Shown here piece after piece: positions 61,979 through 64,000 of a DNA stretch of 64,000 bases. Numbering within the stretch: position 1 is the stretch's first letter; the number at the start of each line of letters is the position of its first letter. Made by a program: the position numbers and the translations under genes. The notes below the pieces were generated by a model. That model worked only from the letters and a program-made list of their open reading frames with translations, was not told where the DNA came from and searched no databases. The stretch comes from Nostoc sp. PCC 7524 (GTDB lineage: Bacteria > Cyanobacteriota > Cyanobacteriia > Cyanobacteriales > Nostocaceae), in NCBI RefSeq assembly GCF_000316645.1, contig NC_019684.1, positions 62,001 to 126,000 on the forward strand. Direction: 5' to 3'.

Positions 61979-63382
61979 ATGGTATCAACTCACCCTGCTG
62001 AGGTTCAAAATACTGGGACTCAGTATTTACCTCAAAGGCGCAACCCAAGTACAAATATTTCGCCCAACCAGGAACTTTTACCTTTAACTGCCAAAGTTAA
62101 TAGTGATGACAACCTGGAAATCGGTGGGTGTGATGTCACAACTCTAGTTCAGCAGTTTGGTTCACCTCTATATATATTAGATGAAGCCACCCTGCGAACA
62201 GCTTGTCAACAGTACCGAGATAGCTTTCAAAAATATTATCAGGGTGCATCTCAGGTACTTTACGCTTCCAAAGCCTGGAATTGTTTAGCTGTTGGTGCGA
62301 TCGTCGCTTCCGAAGGGTTAGGAATTGATGTAGTTTCTGGGGGTGAACTCTACACCGCCCTGATTGCTGGTGTTAGTCCTGAAAAAATTTACCTCCACGG
62401 CAATAATAAATCCCGTGAAGAACTGACTTTAGCAATTGAATCTGGTGTCACCATTGTGGTGGATAACTGGTATGAATTGCGTACCTTGGTGGAGATGTTG
62501 CAGGCTATGTCTTTGCCATCAACCCGGATTATGTTGCGCTTGACACCGGGAATTGAATGTCATACCCACGAATACATCCGCACCGGACACCTAGATAGTA
62601 AGTTTGGCTTTGATCCCAACGATTTGGGCGAGGTGTTTGAGTTTGTTAGTCAGCAAGCAACTTTAAACTGTGTAGGCTTACACGCTCATATTGGTTCGCA
62701 AATTTTCGAGCGTCAACCCCACCAGGATTTAGCGGCTGTGATGGTGCAGTGGCTCAAGGATGCAGCTAAGTATGGTTTGAACGTCACCGAATTAAATGTT
62801 GGTGGTGGTTTGGGGATTAAATATGTAGAATCTGATGATCCCCCTAGCATTGAAGAGTGGGTGAAGGCGATTTGTGAAGTGGTGCAAACAGCCTGTGCAG
62901 CCGAAAATCTGCCTCTACCCAAGTTACTTTCTGAACCTGGGCGATCGCTAATTGCCCCAGCCTGTGTGACTGCCTACACTATCGGCTCATCCAAAACCAT
63001 ACCAGAAATTCGTACCTACATCGCTATTGATGGCGGTATGTCCGACAATCCCCGTCCCATTACCTACCAGTCAGTTTATCGAGCAGTCGTTGCTAATAAG
63101 TTGTCTGCACCCATTACAGAAACAGTTACCATTGCTGGTAAGCATTGTGAATCAGGGGATATTTTAATCAAAAATGCCCAACTACCCAAAACAGAAGCTG
63201 GGGATGTTCTCGTAGTTATGGGAACTGGTGCGTACAATTACAGTATGGCATCCAACTATAACCGCTTACCCCGCCCGGCAGCAGTTGTAGTGGCAAACGG
63301 CGAAGCAAACTTAATTTTGCAACGCGAAACATATCAAGATTTAATTCGACAAGACTGCTTACCAGAAAGATTAAAAAGTTAG
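61979..63382 (+). CDS. lysA: diaminopimelate decarboxylase
   Basis: A 467-residue PLP fold-III decarboxylase that makes lysine from meso-diaminopimelate. The PLP lysine is in VLYASKAWNCLA. Others are DSKFGFDPND, GLHAHIGSQIFE, ELNVGGGLG, LSEPGRSLIAPA and the C-terminal catalytic CESGD / GAYNYSMASNYN. The first 40 residues are an extension typical of cyanobacteria. It precedes cdaA on the same strand after a MITE-like repeat. Confidence 0.96.
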   Translation: MVSTHPAEVQNTGTQYLPQRRNPSTNISPNQELLPLTAKVNSDDNLEIGGCDVTTLVQQFGSPLYILDEATLRTACQQYRDSFQKYYQGASQVLYASKAWNCLAVGAIVASEGLGIDVVSGGELYTALIAGVSPEKIYLHGNNKSREELTLAIESGVTIVVDNWYELRTLVEMLQAMSLPSTRIMLRLTPGIECHTHEYIRTGHLDSKFGFDPNDLGEVFEFVSQQATLNCVGLHAHIGSQIFERQPHQDLAAVMVQWLKDAAKYGLNVTELNVGGGLGIKYVESDDPPSIEEWVKAICEVVQTACAAENLPLPKLLSEPGRSLIAPACVTAYTIGSSKTIPEIRTYIAIDGGMSDNPRPITYQSVYRAVVANKLSAPITETVTIAGKHCESGDILIKNAQLPKTEAGDVLVVMGTGAYNYSMASNYNRLPRPAAVVVANGEANLILQRETYQDLIRQDCLPERLKS

Positions 63383-63433
63383 TCATGAGTTCTTGGTCAT
63401 TAGTCATTAGCCAAGTACCAATGACTAATGTAT

Positions 63434-63489
63434 GGGTGGGTTTACTGAGAACTCTCATAACCTTACAGATTATCTGGGTAAACCCGCCC
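63434..63489. repeat. inverted-repeat element between lysA and cdaA
   Basis: Arms GGGTGGGTTTAC (63434-63445) and GTAAACCCGCCC (63478-63489) pair in 11 of 12 positions. TGACTAATG occurs on both sides (63422-63430 and 63494-63502), resembling a short target duplication or repeat unit. Confidence 0.55.
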
Positions 63490-63538
63490 CTACTGACTAA
63501 TGACTGTTGACTAAAGTTACAAGAGTAATCCAGATGTC

Positions 63539-64000
63539 ATGAGAGATTGGTGGAAGCAATGGCTGGTAAACCTGGGATGGTCTCAGTCCTTGCTGCTGGG
63601 GACTCTGGATATTGTATTGGTGCTGGCGCTGACCTACATGATACTGGTGATTATTAGCGAGCGCCGGACACTATGGATGGTGCGAGGATTTATTGTTTTG
63701 ATGCTAGCCTCGGCACTGAGTGGCAGGTTTGGTCTACCATTACTAAATTTTGTTCTGGAAAAGTTGGTGATTGGTTGTGCTGTCGCTATGGCAGTTGCTC
63801 TCCAGTCAGAATTCCGCCGATTTTTAGAACAATTGGGACGTGGTGAATTCCGGCAATTATTTCAACCATCCAACCTAACTATTCCTAAGTCTGATAGTGT
63901 AATTGATGAAATTGTGGAAGCGGTTAAAGAACTCTCGAAAAACCGAATTGGTGCTTTACTAATTTTGGAAACCACTGGCCCCATTGATGAGCGGGATTTT
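63539..64000 (+). CDS. cdaA: diadenylate cyclase (CdaA-type), truncated by window end
   Basis: The first 154 residues of a membrane-bound c-di-AMP synthase. It begins MRDWWKQWLVNLGW, contains about three transmembrane helices (TLDIVLVLALTYMILVIIS, GFIVLMLASALSG, VLEKLVIGCAVAMAVALQ) and enters the DAC domain with QSEFRRFLEQLGRG and GALLILETTGPID. The rest lies beyond the window. c-di-AMP controls ion and osmotic homeostasis. The gene follows lysA; joint transcription is possible. Confidence 0.93.
   Translation, partial: MRDWWKQWLVNLGWSQSLLLGTLDIVLVLALTYMILVIISERRTLWMVRGFIVLMLASALSGRFGLPLLNFVLEKLVIGCAVAMAVALQSEFRRFLEQLGRGEFRQLFQPSNLTIPKSDSVIDEIVEAVKELSKNRIGALLILETTGPIDERDF

Noticed and set aside
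1..64000. tRNA or rRNA genes
   Set aside because: I scanned intergenic regions for T-loop sequences and cloverleaf pairing and found none; a covariance-model search would be decisive.

Overview
The window looks like chromosomal DNA of a filamentous, Nostoc/Anabaena-type cyanobacterium. The evidence is photosystem I subunit PsaD, an NDH-1 NdhD subunit, cyanobacteria-specific small families (DUF2973, DUF2605), many HIP1 palindromes (GCGATCGC), and many intergenic short tandem repeats with 7- or 9-base units, as is typical of Nostocales. No tRNA, rRNA, CRISPR array or complete insertion sequence was seen.

Layout. 0-2.4 kb: an uncharacterised protein with a degenerate HsdR-N/PD-(D/E)XK-like start, then a truncated Uma2 gene. 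2.4-6.7 kb (minus): trpE, psaD with an HLR1-like element, and a DICT-GAF histidine kinase. 7.5-10.2 kb: a glycogen-debranching-type enzyme, then a Phd/YefM antitoxin whose toxin survives only as a stub. 10.5-14.7 kb: DUF2973, DUF2605, thrS, and a MerR regulator with a textbook 19-bp-spacer promoter. 14.9-20.8 kb: an iron/heme uptake locus (permease, ATPase, AMIN-TonB receptor with FRPP and NPNL boxes, lipoprotein binding protein) with two Fur-box-like sites. 21-24.6 kb: thrB, a coiled-coil protein, ndhD. 24.6-30.3 kb: a MITE-like element, a 2TM protein, a divergent SDR/regulator pair with a palindromic operator candidate, a TPR protein, ruvB, hisF. 30.6-38.9 kb: NAD(P)HX repair enzyme, a papain-fold toxin with putative immunity gene, GH116 glucosidase, prolyl oligopeptidase, GNAT. 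38.9-44.1 kb: two hybrid kinases in one operon. 44.4-49.8 kb: M16 peptidase, HemD-like protein, HAD phosphatase, cNMP-domain protein. 50-58.2 kb: an accessory, defence-flavoured stretch with a fused methyltransferase-BsuBI/PstI nuclease, TspO-like protein, small toxin-antitoxin-like genes, two DUF3349 paralogues, a DUF6888-DUF6887 pair, an Mrr-type nuclease and a duplicated 86-bp upstream region. 58.3-64 kb: clpC, rimI, lysA and the start of cdaA.

The most integrated unit is the 14.8-20.8 kb locus. A heme/siderophore receptor in the outer membrane would deliver substrate to a periplasmic lipoprotein and an ABC importer, with Fur probably repressing both promoters. The most unusual regions are 50.1-58.2 kb (R-M fusion, Mrr nuclease, small-gene modules) and the toxin/immunity pair at 32.2-33.0 kb. 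Family assignments come from reading motifs by eye; no database search was possible.
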